Part shown: positions 27,018-36,002 of the stretch, in pieces
Numbering within the stretch: position 1 is the first letter of the stretch
How the letters are laid out: every line of letters starts with the position of its first letter
NCBI GenBank assembly: GCA_029210585.1
Contig: JARGFP010000002.1
Location: 248,001-312,000 of the forward strand
Source of the DNA: Bacteroidales bacterium
Lineage (GTDB): Bacteria > Bacteroidota > Bacteroidia > Bacteroidales > GCA-2748055
Direction of reading: 5' to 3'
DNA length: 64,000 nucleotides
Translations under genes and position numbers: made by a program
Notes under the pieces: generated by a model
Told to the model about the DNA's origin: nothing
The model's database searches: none
The model's input: the letters and a program-made list of their open reading frames with translations, nothing else

Positions 27018-27656
27018 ATGAAACTCCCGGAAAGAACCGTTGAAAGGATCAGTGCTTACCGCAGGTCACTATTGAATTGTCTTGCAGAAGGCAAAACCCA
27101 TATTTATTCCCACGAGCTGGCGCAGATGCATCACAATACTGCCGTGCAGGTCCGCCGCGACATCATGTTTATCGGTTACAGCAGCATGCAGCGGAAAGGA
27201 TACGATGTAAGGGAACTCATCGACGTTATCGGTGAAATCCTTGACAGTGACCAGGGGTTGAACGTGGCGGTGGCAGGCATTGGGAACCTGGGTCGGGCCA
27301 TCACTGCCTATTTTATGGGAAAGCGCTCAAAACTGAACATCGTGGCAGCATTCGATGTAGACCCCAGCAAGGTCAACAGGGTCATCTCGGGAGTGAAGTG
27401 TTATTCCATCAGCCAGATACAGGAGGTAATCGTCGATAAGAAGATTTCCATAGCGATCATTACCGTGCCGGCCGACCAGGCCCGCGAAGTCGCGGAGAAC
27501 CTTTACCTGGCAGGTGTTAGTGGATTCCTGAATTTTACGACGGTGCCACTTAATGTTTCTCCTGAGGTGTATATTGATGAATATGATATGATCACCTCGC
27601 TTGAAAAGGTCGCCTATTTTGTGAAACTGCACCAGGTACGCAAAGAAACTGTCTGA
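27018..27656 (+). CDS. rex: Redox-sensing transcriptional repressor Rex
   Basis: A 212-residue DNA-binding protein that senses the NADH/NAD+ ratio. The N-terminal winged-helix domain (about 1-75) includes YSHELAQMHHNTAVQVRRDI and the segment GYDVRELIDVIGEIL. The Rossmann NAD(H)-binding domain begins VAVAGIGNLGRAI near residue 78, with AAFDVDPSKVNR following. Length is typical. It lies about 290 bases after the hydrogenase genes and four bases before the TM1266-like gene. Candidate binding sites precede both the hydrogenase operon and rex. Confidence 0.95.
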   Translation: MKLPERTVERISAYRRSLLNCLAEGKTHIYSHELAQMHHNTAVQVRRDIMFIGYSSMQRKGYDVRELIDVIGEILDSDQGLNVAVAGIGNLGRAITAYFMGKRSKLNIVAAFDVDPSKVNRVISGVKCYSISQIQEVIVDKKISIAIITVPADQAREVAENLYLAGVSGFLNFTTVPLNVSPEVYIDEYDMITSLEKVAYFVKLHQVRKETV

Positions 27657-27660
27657 TCCC

Positions 27661-27921
27661 ATGGAAAGACCTGGTTCATTGGAAAAGCGGATCGGGGCAG
27701 TGGTGATCATTGTCATGGAAAGCGACAGGATTGATGCGCTGAACAGGATCCTTTCAACCCATGCCTCTATGATCCTCGGGCGCCAGGGAATCCCGCTCCG
27801 CGACCGCGAAATGAATGTCATCTCCCTTGTCCTTGAGGGTACTACCGATGAGCTTGGTGCACTTACCGGAAAGCTGGGCAGACTGCCTGGTATTCGTGTA
27901 AGATCGGTCATGGCCACCTGA
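27661..27921 (+). CDS. TM1266-type iron-only hydrogenase system regulator
   Basis: An 86-residue ACT/NikR-C-like domain protein. The pattern EKRIGAVVIIVMESDRIDALNRIL, then SLVLEGTTDELGALTGKLGRLPGIRV matches the small family that occurs with [FeFe]-hydrogenase maturation and structural genes. Its molecular role is unproven. It starts five bases after the rex stop, so the two regulators are co-expressed. No hydrogenase maturation genes (hydE, hydF, hydG) are in the window. Confidence 0.85.
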   Translation: MERPGSLEKRIGAVVIIVMESDRIDALNRILSTHASMILGRQGIPLRDREMNVISLVLEGTTDELGALTGKLGRLPGIRVRSVMAT

Positions 27922-28019
27922 TTTGTTAAAAGAACCCCGTTTTTTTGTTAAAATCTATTCCCTTAACAACTTTTTTAACGGTTAGGGGTTTATATTGTTG
28001 AAAGTAATTGTTGGGGTGC
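27922..28019 (+). other. Imperfect hairpin region after the TM1266-like gene
   Basis: Nested inverted repeats: AACCCC at 27933 with GGGGTT near 27985, and TTGTTAA at 27945-27951 with TTAACAA at 27963-27969. The spacing of the TTGTTAA pair (11 bases) is wrong for Rex. No ORF is present. The region may fold in the 3' untranslated transcript. Confidence 0.35.
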
Positions 28020-28078
28020 AAGGCAGGCTGCTAATCTTTTTGAGGGTTTTAGGAAGAACAGCAGTCTGCCTTATTTTT
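28020..28078 (+). terminator. Probable terminator of the rex operon
   Basis: AAGGCAG (28020-28026) and CTGCT (28028-28032) pair with AGCAG (28060-28064) and CTGCCTT (28066-28072), with a one-base internal mismatch and a 27-base loop, followed by ATTTTTT. The 240 bases from here to the next gene hold no ORF I can support, only a TATCTTTG -7-like element at 28291-28298. Confidence 0.6.
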
Positions 28079-28318
28079 TCTCATTTTTTTACTATAGTCT
28101 CCGCTGATTTTCTCACCATACCTTTTCTCATTATTTACAATGTTCTCCTCTCGTTTTTCCCATCTTACCTCCTGATTTTTCAGATTCCGGATTTCGCACA
28201 TTGATGCCCGGTAAGAGCGTTTCATGCATACATCTTTTCTGTTATGTTTTAAGACAGCCCGCTGAATTCCCCGCCTGTAGCAGGCTTTTCTATCTTTGAA
28301 TGACATAAATGCTCATTC

Positions 28319-30385
28319 ATGATTACTCGTCAGCTTATTGAACCAGAAAGCATTGTAATTATCGGTGCTTCCAATAACCTCATCAAGCCAGGTGGCAAGA
28401 TCTACCACAATATCAAAACTGGTACATTCAAAGGCGCATTGTATGCCGTCAATCCGAAAGAGGAAAAGATCCAGGGTGATCCCTGCTACAGGGAGCTGGC
28501 GGACCTTCCGGAGACCGACCTTGCGATCCTGGCCATACCGGCAAAATTCTGTGCCGAATCGGTGGAATACCTGGCCGCCAGAAAAGCAACCAGGGCCTTC
28601 ATCATCATTTCAGCGGGTTTCAGCGAGGAGAATGAAGAAGGTGCTGCCATTGAACAGCAGATCAAATTGATCTGCGACCGGCACGAAGCTGCCCTGGTGG
28701 GACCCAATTGCATTGGGGTAATGACGCCCGGATACCAGGGGGTGTTTACCCTGCCGATCCCGAAGCTGGACCCAGCCGGATGCGATTTTATTTCGGGGAG
28801 TGGTGCCACGGCCGTATTCATCATGGAAGCCGGCCTGCAGAAGGGGTTGAAATTCAACAGCGTTTTTTCTGTGGGGAATTCGGCGCAGAATGGCGTGGAG
28901 GATGTGCTTGCCTACCTCGATGAAACCTATACCGATGGGATCAGCTCAAAAGCCAAGATCCTCTATTTTGAGTCGATCGGGAATCCCGATAAATTGCTGA
29001 AGCACGCTTCCAGTCTCATCAGGAAGGGTTGTCGCATCGCCGCCATCAAGGCAGGGACCTCCGAGGCAGGAAGCCGGGCTGCTTCCTCGCATACCGGGGC
29101 ACTGGCCAGTTCCGACCAGGCGGTGGATGCGCTGTTCTGCAAGGCCGGGATCATTCGTTGCTATGGAAGGGAAGAACTGGCAACAGTGGCATCCCTGCTG
29201 CTGTATCCCCAGATGCCGGGGAAGAACTACGCAATCATTACCCATGCGGGCGGACCGGCGGTGATGCTGACCGATGCGCTGGCGGAAGGGAAACTGGATG
29301 TGCCAAAACTGGAGGGAAAAGATGCCGAAGCATTGCTGGCACAATTGTTCCCGGGCTCGTCTGCCGCCAATCCCATCGATATTCTTGCCACAGGTACTGC
29401 CGAACATGTGAAACTTTGCCTGGAATATTGTGAGCACAGGTTCGATGAGATCGACAGTGTCATTCTCATTTTCGGAACACCCGGTCTTGCTCCCGTATAT
29501 GACGTGTACGAAGTGCTGCACACACATATGATTACCAGTAAAAAACCGGTCTACCCGGTACTTCCCTCGGTGACGACAGCGGCAGACGAAGTGGCGCAAT
29601 TCCTTTCTTACGGGCACATGAATTTTCCGGATGAAGTCCTGCTGGGTAAGGCCCTGGTGAAGATCAGGTCCGTTGAACCACCTGCCGCCGAAAGTATCTA
29701 CCTGGAGGGCATCAACCTGAAGGAGATCAGGAACATCATTGATACTTCCGGTGACGGGTACCTGGCTCCGGAACGCGTAAATGCCCTTCTGACGGAAGCA
29801 GGAATCCCGGTGGTGAAGGAATATGTGGGCAAGGATCCGGCAGCACTTGCGGCAGCAGCGGAAGAACTGGGATACCCCCTGGTGATGAAGGTGGTCGGCC
29901 CGGTACACAAAACCGATGTCGGCGGGGTGGCACTGGATATAACCTCAGAACAGGAGTTGCTGGAAACCTTGCGTCGCATGGAAAAGATCAAAGACTTCGA
30001 GGCCGTACTTATTCAGCCAATGGTCAGCGGACTGGAATTGTTCGTCGGGGCAACGTATGAACCAGGATACGGCCACGTGGTGATGTGCGGACTGGGAGGG
30101 ATCTTCGTGGAAGCACTGAGGGATATAGCCACGGGGCTTGCACCCCTGACGATGGCAGAGGCAGATCGCATGATCAGGTCACTGCGCTCTTACCGTATGC
30201 TCACCGGTACCAGGGGACAGGAGCCGGTGGATATACACAAATTTGCCGGCATCATTGTGCGCCTCTCCACCATGCTGCATTATTCCCACGAGATTGCAGA
30301 AATGGATATGAATCCGCTCATCGCCGGCGCACAGGGGATTGTAACCGTGGATGCCCGGATCCGGCTGGAAAAAATGGTTCCATAA
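28319..30385 (+). CDS. Acetate/acyl-CoA synthetase (ADP-forming), fused alpha-beta
   Basis: A 688-residue enzyme that converts acyl-CoA, ADP and phosphate to the free acid, CoA and ATP. The alpha part (about 1-450) has a CoA-binding Rossmann fold (VIIGASNNLIKPGGKIYHN near 13) and the phospho-histidine site ASSHTGALASSD with His258. The beta part (about 465-688) is an ATP-grasp domain (PLVMKVVGPVHKTDVGGVAL near 527). Length is that of single-chain ADP-forming acyl-CoA synthetases. It lies 75 bases before the aminotransferase and upstream of the 2-oxoacid oxidoreductase operon, which would supply its acyl-CoA substrate. Confidence 0.92.
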   Translation: MITRQLIEPESIVIIGASNNLIKPGGKIYHNIKTGTFKGALYAVNPKEEKIQGDPCYRELADLPETDLAILAIPAKFCAESVEYLAARKATRAFIIISAGFSEENEEGAAIEQQIKLICDRHEAALVGPNCIGVMTPGYQGVFTLPIPKLDPAGCDFISGSGATAVFIMEAGLQKGLKFNSVFSVGNSAQNGVEDVLAYLDETYTDGISSKAKILYFESIGNPDKLLKHASSLIRKGCRIAAIKAGTSEAGSRAASSHTGALASSDQAVDALFCKAGIIRCYGREELATVASLLLYPQMPGKNYAIITHAGGPAVMLTDALAEGKLDVPKLEGKDAEALLAQLFPGSSAANPIDILATGTAEHVKLCLEYCEHRFDEIDSVILIFGTPGLAPVYDVYEVLHTHMITSKKPVYPVLPSVTTAADEVAQFLSYGHMNFPDEVLLGKALVKIRSVEPPAAESIYLEGINLKEIRNIIDTSGDGYLAPERVNALLTEAGIPVVKEYVGKDPAALAAAAEELGYPLVMKVVGPVHKTDVGGVALDITSEQELLETLRRMEKIKDFEAVLIQPMVSGLELFVGATYEPGYGHVVMCGLGGIFVEALRDIATGLAPLTMAEADRMIRSLRSYRMLTGTRGQEPVDIHKFAGIIVRLSTMLHYSHEIAEMDMNPLIAGAQGIVTVDARIRLEKMVP

Positions 30386-30460
30386 CACATCACGATTATG
30401 TTTAAGGGCACCCCGTCATTGATGTGCTATTTATATTTTCACGGTGCAAAAAAAACAGGT

Positions 30461-31780
30461 ATGAAAAAAACACCCATCGATTCGGAAGTTGTGAACAAAG
30501 TCATTGACGATTTCGGTATCCACCCGGTGGGAAGGGCTACCATCAGGGAGATTGTAAAGATCGTCAATGATATTCAACAGATCACCGGTGAGGAGTTCAT
30601 CCGCATGGAGATGGGTGTGCCGGGCCTGGCTCCGGCGGAAGTAGGTGTTCAGGCCGAGATCGAAGCCCTCAGGTCGGGCGTTGCATCGCAGTACCCCAAT
30701 ATTGAAGGCATACCACCCCTTAAGAAAGAGGTTGCAAGGTTTGTTAAGCTGTTCATGGACATTGATGTGCCTGCGGAATGCTGTATTCCGACAGTAGGTT
30801 CCATGATGGGAGGCATGGCCTCTTTCATGGTGGTGAACAGGTCGGACCATTACCGGACCGGCACCCTTTTCCTTGATCCAGGATTTCCTGTTCAGAAGCA
30901 GCAGTGCCTGGTGCTGGGACATACCTACGGGTCGTTCGATCTATATGATTTTCGGGGCGACAGGCTCGAGGCCAAACTGGAAGAGGAGATCAACCTGGGC
31001 AGGTATTCATCCATCCTCTATTCCAACCCGAATAACCCGTCATGGATCTGCCTCACGGAAAAGGAACTGGAGATCATCGGCAGGATTTCACGCAAATATG
31101 ATGTTACGGTAATTGAGGACCTGGCCTATTTCGGTATGGATTTCCGGAAGGACATGTCACAACCCGGGAAGCCGCCTTACCAGCCTACTGCCGCAAGGTA
31201 TACCGATAACTGGCTGATGCTTATTTCGAGCTCCAAGGCATTCAGTTACGCCGGGCAACGTATCGGCATGATGGTGGTATCGCCTACGCTGTATGACAGG
31301 AGGTTTCCTGATTTGAAGCGGTATTACAGTTCCGATAAATTCAGTCATGCCATGATCTACGGCGCGCTGTATGCACTTTCAGCCGGGGCTGCACATGCAC
31401 CGCAATATGCGCTTGCCGCCATCCTGAAAGCAGTGAATGACGGCACCTATGATTTCATCAAGGTAGTGCGGGAATACGGGGAAAAGGCAAAGATCATGAA
31501 GGCACTTTTTTTGAAATACGGCTTCAGGATTGTATATGAAAAGGACCTTGACGAACCGATAGCGGACGGGTTCTATTTTACCATTGCCTACCCGGGATTC
31601 CAGGGAACGGCGCTGGTGGAAGAGTTGCTGTTTTACGGGATCAGCGCCATTGCACTGAACATCACGGGAAGTGCCTACACGGAAGGTTTGCGGGCCTGTG
31701 TGTCGCAGGTGCGCAGGGACCAGTTCGGGGTGCTGGAAGATCGCCTCCGCCGTTTTGCTGAAAACCATCCCGTTGCATAA
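30461..31780 (+). CDS. Aminotransferase class I/II (PLP-dependent)
   Basis: A 439-residue enzyme starting at the ATG at 30461. An ATG at 30398 would add 21 residues with no family character. The PLP-binding lysine is in LISSSKAFSYAGQRIG near residue 262, and the SNPNNPSW motif near 188 and the Asp-containing VIEDLAYFGMDF near 217 complete the cofactor site. It supplies 2-oxoacids from amino acids. It lies between the acyl-CoA synthetase and the oxidoreductase genes, which together make a deamination, oxidation and substrate-phosphorylation route. The exact amino acid cannot be read. Confidence 0.9.
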   Translation: MKKTPIDSEVVNKVIDDFGIHPVGRATIREIVKIVNDIQQITGEEFIRMEMGVPGLAPAEVGVQAEIEALRSGVASQYPNIEGIPPLKKEVARFVKLFMDIDVPAECCIPTVGSMMGGMASFMVVNRSDHYRTGTLFLDPGFPVQKQQCLVLGHTYGSFDLYDFRGDRLEAKLEEEINLGRYSSILYSNPNNPSWICLTEKELEIIGRISRKYDVTVIEDLAYFGMDFRKDMSQPGKPPYQPTAARYTDNWLMLISSSKAFSYAGQRIGMMVVSPTLYDRRFPDLKRYYSSDKFSHAMIYGALYALSAGAAHAPQYALAAILKAVNDGTYDFIKVVREYGEKAKIMKALFLKYGFRIVYEKDLDEPIADGFYFTIAYPGFQGTALVEELLFYGISAIALNITGSAYTEGLRACVSQVRRDQFGVLEDRLRRFAENHPVA

Positions 31781-31867
31781 TGCATATTGCTTCTAAATTG
31801 AGGCTTTTTGGGATAAATCATTTTATACGGGGATAACTTTTTTTTAATATCGGCAGGTTATCTATAC

Positions 31868-31895
31868 TTTTCCGTAGTAAATGGCCGACGGAAAA
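31868..31895. other. Inverted repeat upstream of the ferredoxin oxidoreductase operon
   Basis: TTTTCCGT and ACGGAAAA with a 12-base loop, about 80 bases before the first gene of the operon. It could be an operator or leader hairpin. A TAACTTTT -7-like element lies just upstream near 31833. Confidence 0.35.
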
Positions 31896-31974
31896 ACACC
31901 GGGAAATCCGGGAAAAAAGATGTGGGACACCTCAACATCATGGTACATTGAGAAAGTAAACTAAAATCTGAGTT

Positions 31975-32205
31975 ATGGGAAAAATGAGAGGAGCCATCGT
32001 AGTAGATACCGAACGCTGTAAAGGGTGCGAGGTATGTATTGTAAATTGCCCGACAGATACCATTGGCATGGCAGAAGAAGTAAATGGGAAAGGATATCAC
32101 TACGCCTATATGAAACATCCCGAAAATTGTACTGGTTGTGCGAACTGCGCAATCGTATGTCCGGATGGCGTCATCACGGTCTACAGGGTAAAAACTGAAA
32201 AATAA
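31975..32205 (+). CDS. 2-oxoacid:ferredoxin oxidoreductase, ferredoxin (delta) subunit
   Basis: A 76-residue bis-4Fe-4S ferredoxin subunit with motifs CKGCEVCIVNCP near residue 15 and CTGCANCAIVCP near 52. It is the first gene of the delta-alpha-beta-gamma operon and is followed by the alpha gene after 12 bases. It receives electrons from the TPP-containing core and passes them to soluble ferredoxin. Confidence 0.93.
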   Translation: MGKMRGAIVVDTERCKGCEVCIVNCPTDTIGMAEEVNGKGYHYAYMKHPENCTGCANCAIVCPDGVITVYRVKTEK

Positions 32206-32217
32206 AGAAATACAGAT

Positions 32218-33288
32218 ATGGGTGAAATTCAATTAATGAAAGGGAATGAGGCCGTTGCAGAAGCAGCGATCCGGGCCGGACTGGATGCGTATTTCGGCTA
32301 TCCCATCACACCGCAGTCTGAGGTGCTTGAATACCTGACACTTCAGCGGCCGGAGGAACGCACCGGCATGGTGGTGTTGCAGGCAGAAAGTGAGATTGCT
32401 GCAATCAATATGGTATATGGTGCCGCCGGTACCGGCAAAAAAGTCATGACCTCCTCTTCCAGTCCGGGCATCAGCCTGAAAATGGAAGGGATCAGTTATA
32501 TAGCGGGAGCTGAATTGCCTTGCCTGATTGTGAACGTGGTCCGTGGCGGTCCCGGACTGGGGACCATACAGCCTTCGCAGGCAGACTACTTCCAGGCTAC
32601 CAAGGGAGGCGGACATGGCGATTACAGGCTGTTGGTGCTGGCGCCTGCATCGGTGCAGGAGATGGCAGATTTTGTTGACAAGGGAATGGAGCTGGCGTTT
32701 AAATACCGGAACCCCGTGATGATCCTCTCTGACGGACTGATTGGCCAGATGATGGAGAAGGTGGAACTGCCCCAGCAGAAGGAGCGTGTGACCGAATTTG
32801 ATCCCAGCTGGGCCACCACCGGGAAAACGCCCGATCGTGAAAGGAACATCATCACTTCCCTGAACCTGGATCCTGAAAAGCAGTATGAGCATAATATGAA
32901 ACTCCAGGAGAAATATGCCCGCATGAAGGAAGATGTGATGTATGAAACCTTCGATTGTGATGATGCTGAATTCCTGCTGGTGGCCTATGGATCCAGCGCC
33001 AGGATTTGTCAGAAAGCTGTTAATGTGGCACGCAGCCGGGGTAAAAAGCTCGGACTGTTGCGACCGATTACCCTGTTTCCTTTTCCAACAGAGATCATTG
33101 CAAAATTATCACGACAGGTTAAAGGGATCCTTTCTGCTGAACTGAATGCAGGACAGATGGTGGAAGATGTCAGGCTGGCAGTAAACGGGCGCATCCCTGT
33201 GTACCATTACGGGACCCCGGGCGGTAAGATCTACTCGCCCGATGATATTTTGAAAGCAATTGATGAAAAACTAATGGGAGGATACTAA
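32218..33288 (+). CDS. 2-oxoacid:ferredoxin oxidoreductase alpha subunit (VorB-like)
   Basis: A 356-residue subunit with the pyrimidine-binding and transketolase C-terminal-like domains. Seen: MKGNEAVAEAAIRAGLDAYFGYPITPQSEV near the N-terminus, SSPGISLKMEGISYIAGAELP near 80, and the C-terminal AYGSSARICQKAVNVARSRGKKLGLLRPITLFPFP near 260-295. This short form is usually named 3-methyl-2-oxobutanoate dehydrogenase VorB in Bacteroidetes. The substrate could equally be 2-oxoglutarate or aromatic 2-oxoacids. Its stop abuts the beta-subunit ATG. Confidence 0.92.
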   Translation: MGEIQLMKGNEAVAEAAIRAGLDAYFGYPITPQSEVLEYLTLQRPEERTGMVVLQAESEIAAINMVYGAAGTGKKVMTSSSSPGISLKMEGISYIAGAELPCLIVNVVRGGPGLGTIQPSQADYFQATKGGGHGDYRLLVLAPASVQEMADFVDKGMELAFKYRNPVMILSDGLIGQMMEKVELPQQKERVTEFDPSWATTGKTPDRERNIITSLNLDPEKQYEHNMKLQEKYARMKEDVMYETFDCDDAEFLLVAYGSSARICQKAVNVARSRGKKLGLLRPITLFPFPTEIIAKLSRQVKGILSAELNAGQMVEDVRLAVNGRIPVYHYGTPGGKIYSPDDILKAIDEKLMGGY

Positions 33289-34085
33289 TGGATATCAAAG
33301 AAATTATTCAACCGGAAAACCTGGTCCATAAGCGCACGCCGCTGATGACTGATGCGACATTGTCATACTGTCCCGGATGCGGTCATGGCACTGCACACCA
33401 CCTGGTCATGGAGGTCATTGAGGAAATGGGTATTCAGCAGGACACCATCGGGATCGCCCCCGTGGGTTGTTCCGTCCTGGCATATGATTTCATGGATATT
33501 GACATGTCGCAGGCGGCACACGGACGTGCACCTGCCGTAGCTACCGGCATTAAGCGACTGTGGCCTGAAAAATATGTGTTCACTTACCAGGGCGATGGCG
33601 ACCTTGCGGCCATAGGTACCGCGGAGACTATCCATGCCTGTAACAGGGGAGAGAACATTGTGATCATCTTTATCAATAACGGTATCTATGGCATGACCGG
33701 CGGACAGATGGCACCTACCACGCTGGAGGGAATGAAATCATCTACCACTCCTTACGGACGCGATGCCAAACAGATGGGTCATCCCCTGAAGATCACAGAG
33801 CTTGTGGCACAGCTTCCCGGTACTTATTATGTGACCCGACAGGCAGTGCACAAGGCCGGGAATGTAAGGAAAACCAGGAAGGCGATCATGAAAGCCTTCG
33901 AGGTACAGCGTGATAAGAAGGGCCTGGCTTTCGTAGAAATCGTCTCCAACTGCAATTCAGGATGGAAGATGACCCCCAATGAATCCAATGAGTGGATGGA
34001 AGAACATATGTTCCCTTTCTACCCGCTGGGGGACATAAAAGTGGAAGGAAAGATCGTCAAGGACCTGTTAAAGGAGCTGATGTAG
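33288..34085 (+). CDS. 2-oxoacid:ferredoxin oxidoreductase beta subunit (TPP-binding)
   Basis: A 265-residue thiamine-diphosphate subunit. The 4Fe-4S-type N-terminal motif YCPGCGHG is near residue 23 and the TPP motif runs from GDGDLAAIGTAETIHACNRG near 103 to the NNGIYGMTGGQ segment near 130. It decarboxylates the 2-oxoacid and transfers the acyl group to CoA. It overlaps the alpha gene by one base. Confidence 0.94.
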   Translation: MDIKEIIQPENLVHKRTPLMTDATLSYCPGCGHGTAHHLVMEVIEEMGIQQDTIGIAPVGCSVLAYDFMDIDMSQAAHGRAPAVATGIKRLWPEKYVFTYQGDGDLAAIGTAETIHACNRGENIVIIFINNGIYGMTGGQMAPTTLEGMKSSTTPYGRDAKQMGHPLKITELVAQLPGTYYVTRQAVHKAGNVRKTRKAIMKAFEVQRDKKGLAFVEIVSNCNSGWKMTPNESNEWMEEHMFPFYPLGDIKVEGKIVKDLLKELM

Positions 34086-34112
34086 TTTGAAACAACGACA
34101 AAATCTGTAATT

Positions 34113-34661
34113 ATGACTGAAGAAATAATCATAGCCGGTTTCGGAGGACAGGGCGTACTTTCCATGGGTAAGATCCTGGCCTACTCGGGGATCATGCAGG
34201 AGCAGGAAGTAAGCTGGATGCCCTCCTACGGGCCGGAAATGCGGGGTGGTACTGCCAATGTTACTGTGATACTCAGCGATGACCGGGTAAGTTCTCCCGT
34301 GTTGCATAGTTTTGATACGGCCATCATCCTGAACCAGCAGTCGCTCGATAAATTCGAATCGGCCGTGAAACCGGGCGGGCTGTTGCTGTATGATCCCAAC
34401 GGGATCACCCGTCATCCCGAGCGGGAGGACATACGCATCTTCAAAGTCGAGGCTGCAGCGGAAGCTGCCGCGATGAAGTCGCCCAAAACGTTCAATATGA
34501 TCGTGCTTGGCGCCTATCTGAAAGTCAATCCTATCGTTGAATTCGACAATGTCATCAAGGGGCTTAAAAAATCACTGCCCGAACGCCATCACCACATGAT
34601 CCCTGCCAACGAGAAAGCCATTCACCGGGGCATGGAGATCGTAACCGAGGCCAAACTGTAG
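34113..34661 (+). CDS. 2-oxoacid:ferredoxin oxidoreductase gamma subunit
   Basis: A 182-residue subunit carrying the conserved start IIIAGFGGQGVLSMGKILAYSG and the segment SWMPSYGPEMRGGTANVTVILSD near 36-58, which form the CoA-binding domain. It completes the four-subunit enzyme and lies 27 bases after the beta gene. The 240 bases after its stop contain no ORF. Confidence 0.93.
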   Translation: MTEEIIIAGFGGQGVLSMGKILAYSGIMQEQEVSWMPSYGPEMRGGTANVTVILSDDRVSSPVLHSFDTAIILNQQSLDKFESAVKPGGLLLYDPNGITRHPEREDIRIFKVEAAAEAAAMKSPKTFNMIVLGAYLKVNPIVEFDNVIKGLKKSLPERHHHMIPANEKAIHRGMEIVTEAKL

Positions 34662-34833
34662 GTAACTGTGTGAAGCGGGATCCCTGTATGTCTGCCTGGA
34701 GAAATTTGTTGAAAAAGGATTTCGTCCGGTCAATCTTTGCCACCGGCTCATCTATTGCCATGATATGTTGGTCCATGAAAACAAGCATGTTATAAAGTTC
34801 GTGTGAAAATCTTCATACATTGGTTATAAATCC

Positions 34834-34865
34834 TTTGACAGACTCCGATTTATGCAATAACTTTA
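34834..34865 (+). promoter_or_regulatory. Bacteroidetes-type promoter of the DinB-like gene
   Basis: TTTG (34834-34837), a 20-base spacer, then TAACTTTA (34858-34865), seven of eight matches to TAnnTTTG with ideal spacing. The TTG start codon at 34902 follows about 30 bases after the expected transcript start. Confidence 0.65.
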
Positions 34866-34901
34866 GTATTCATGTTGCCCACTTATTAATACCATCTGGC
34901 A

Positions 34902-35399
34902 TTGGAATCGGAATTAAAAAGTATATCTCAGGAAATAAGGAAGATAGCGTTTGAATGGGAGGTGCTTCTGAAAGACCTTCCCGAAGATGTGATCGTGGCC
35001 AGGCTCAACAGGCAGGGAAGAAACATCAAGCAGATCATCGGCCACCTGATTGATTCTGCATCGAACAACCACCAGCGAATGGTGCGACTTCAATATACTT
35101 CCAACCTTATTTTTCCCGACTATACCCTGGAAAATGATATGTGGATCTGCATACAGCAGCACCAGCAGGAGGACTGGTATGAAATGTTGCAGCTATGGAA
35201 GTTTTTTAACCTGCACATAGCGCATTGTATCTCGCATACCGACAGGAGCTGGCTGAACAATGAATGGTCGGATGGCAACCGTGATCCTGTTTCACTGAAG
35301 GATATCATCTTTGATTACCTGGCCCACCTTACGCTGCATATCAGTGAGATCAACAGCTTGATTGCCAATCATAGTCAGCTTATTGAAAAAGATGCCTGA
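34902..35399 (+). CDS. DinB-family protein
   Basis: A 165-residue four-helix-bundle protein. The metal-site histidines of the DinB/YfiT fold are seen in IIGHLIDSASNNHQRM near residue 45 and YLAHLTLHISEINSLI near 145. The frame has no ATG; TTG at 34902 is the likely start because an in-frame stop lies five codons upstream and the promoter is well placed. Function is unknown; members include thiol-dependent transferases. Confidence 0.82.
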   Translation: MESELKSISQEIRKIAFEWEVLLKDLPEDVIVARLNRQGRNIKQIIGHLIDSASNNHQRMVRLQYTSNLIFPDYTLENDMWICIQQHQQEDWYEMLQLWKFFNLHIAHCISHTDRSWLNNEWSDGNRDPVSLKDIIFDYLAHLTLHISEINSLIANHSQLIEKDA

Positions 35400-35409
35400 A
35401 CAGGCAGGT

Positions 35410-35988
35410 TCACTGCTCGTAAAAATGCATTTCCCTGATGTATGTATAGGTTTTTGGAGGAAGAAAATGGCGCATGTCTTTGCCCTCACTGATGGCTTGC
35501 CTGATAAAGCTTGATGAGATTTCCATTAACGGGGCATTCATGAGCGTAACGTTCTTTTGTTTCTCAATCATTTCCCTGGACAGGCCCGGCCTGGGGTATA
35601 CCAGGCGGTGGTAGTGCTGTTCAATGAGATCTGCATTTTTCCAGCGATGAAAGTGCTTCAGCCCGTCGCTTCCCATGATCAGGACGAATTCCCTGCTGGG
35701 GTGTTTTTCTGACAGGTAGGTCAGTGTATCAATGGTATAGGATGGCCTGGGCATTCTGAATTCGATATCAGAGACATCGAACCTGTCATCATCTTCAATC
35801 GCACGCTGTGTCAGCTCCAGCCTGTCGTAATCGGCAAGAAGTGTTTTCTTCTCTTTCAACGGATTCTGCGGACTCACAACGAACCACAGCTCCCGGAGGT
35901 CGGAAAACTCCATCATATAGCTGGCGATGGCCAGGTGCCCGATGTGTATCGGATTGAATGAGCCGAAAAATAAGCCGGTCTTGGTCAT
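35410..35988 (-). CDS. nadD: Nicotinate-nucleotide adenylyltransferase
   Basis: Makes nicotinate adenine dinucleotide from NaMN and ATP in NAD synthesis. The 192-residue protein has the nucleotidyltransferase motif FFGSFNPIHIGHLAIA near residue 8 and the C-terminal ISSSFIRQAISEGKDMRHFLP near 158-178, with the ISSTxxR-like signature. It follows gmk on the same strand by 14 bases. Confidence 0.95.
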   Translation of the reverse strand: MTKTGLFFGSFNPIHIGHLAIASYMMEFSDLRELWFVVSPQNPLKEKKTLLADYDRLELTQRAIEDDDRFDVSDIEFRMPRPSYTIDTLTYLSEKHPSREFVLIMGSDGLKHFHRWKNADLIEQHYHRLVYPRPGLSREMIEKQKNVTLMNAPLMEISSSFIRQAISEGKDMRHFLPPKTYTYIREMHFYEQ

Positions 35989-36002
35989 GGATTGAAGTTA
36001 TA

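Noticed and set aside
27945-27969. TTGTTAA ... TTAACAA pair as a further Rex operator.
   Set aside because: The spacer is 11 bases rather than four and the site lies after the last gene of the operon; a 3' hairpin is more likely.
28946-29908. A 320-codon minus-strand frame opposite the acyl-CoA synthetase.
   Set aside because: Antisense shadow rich in His, Cys and Arg; no recognisable domain.
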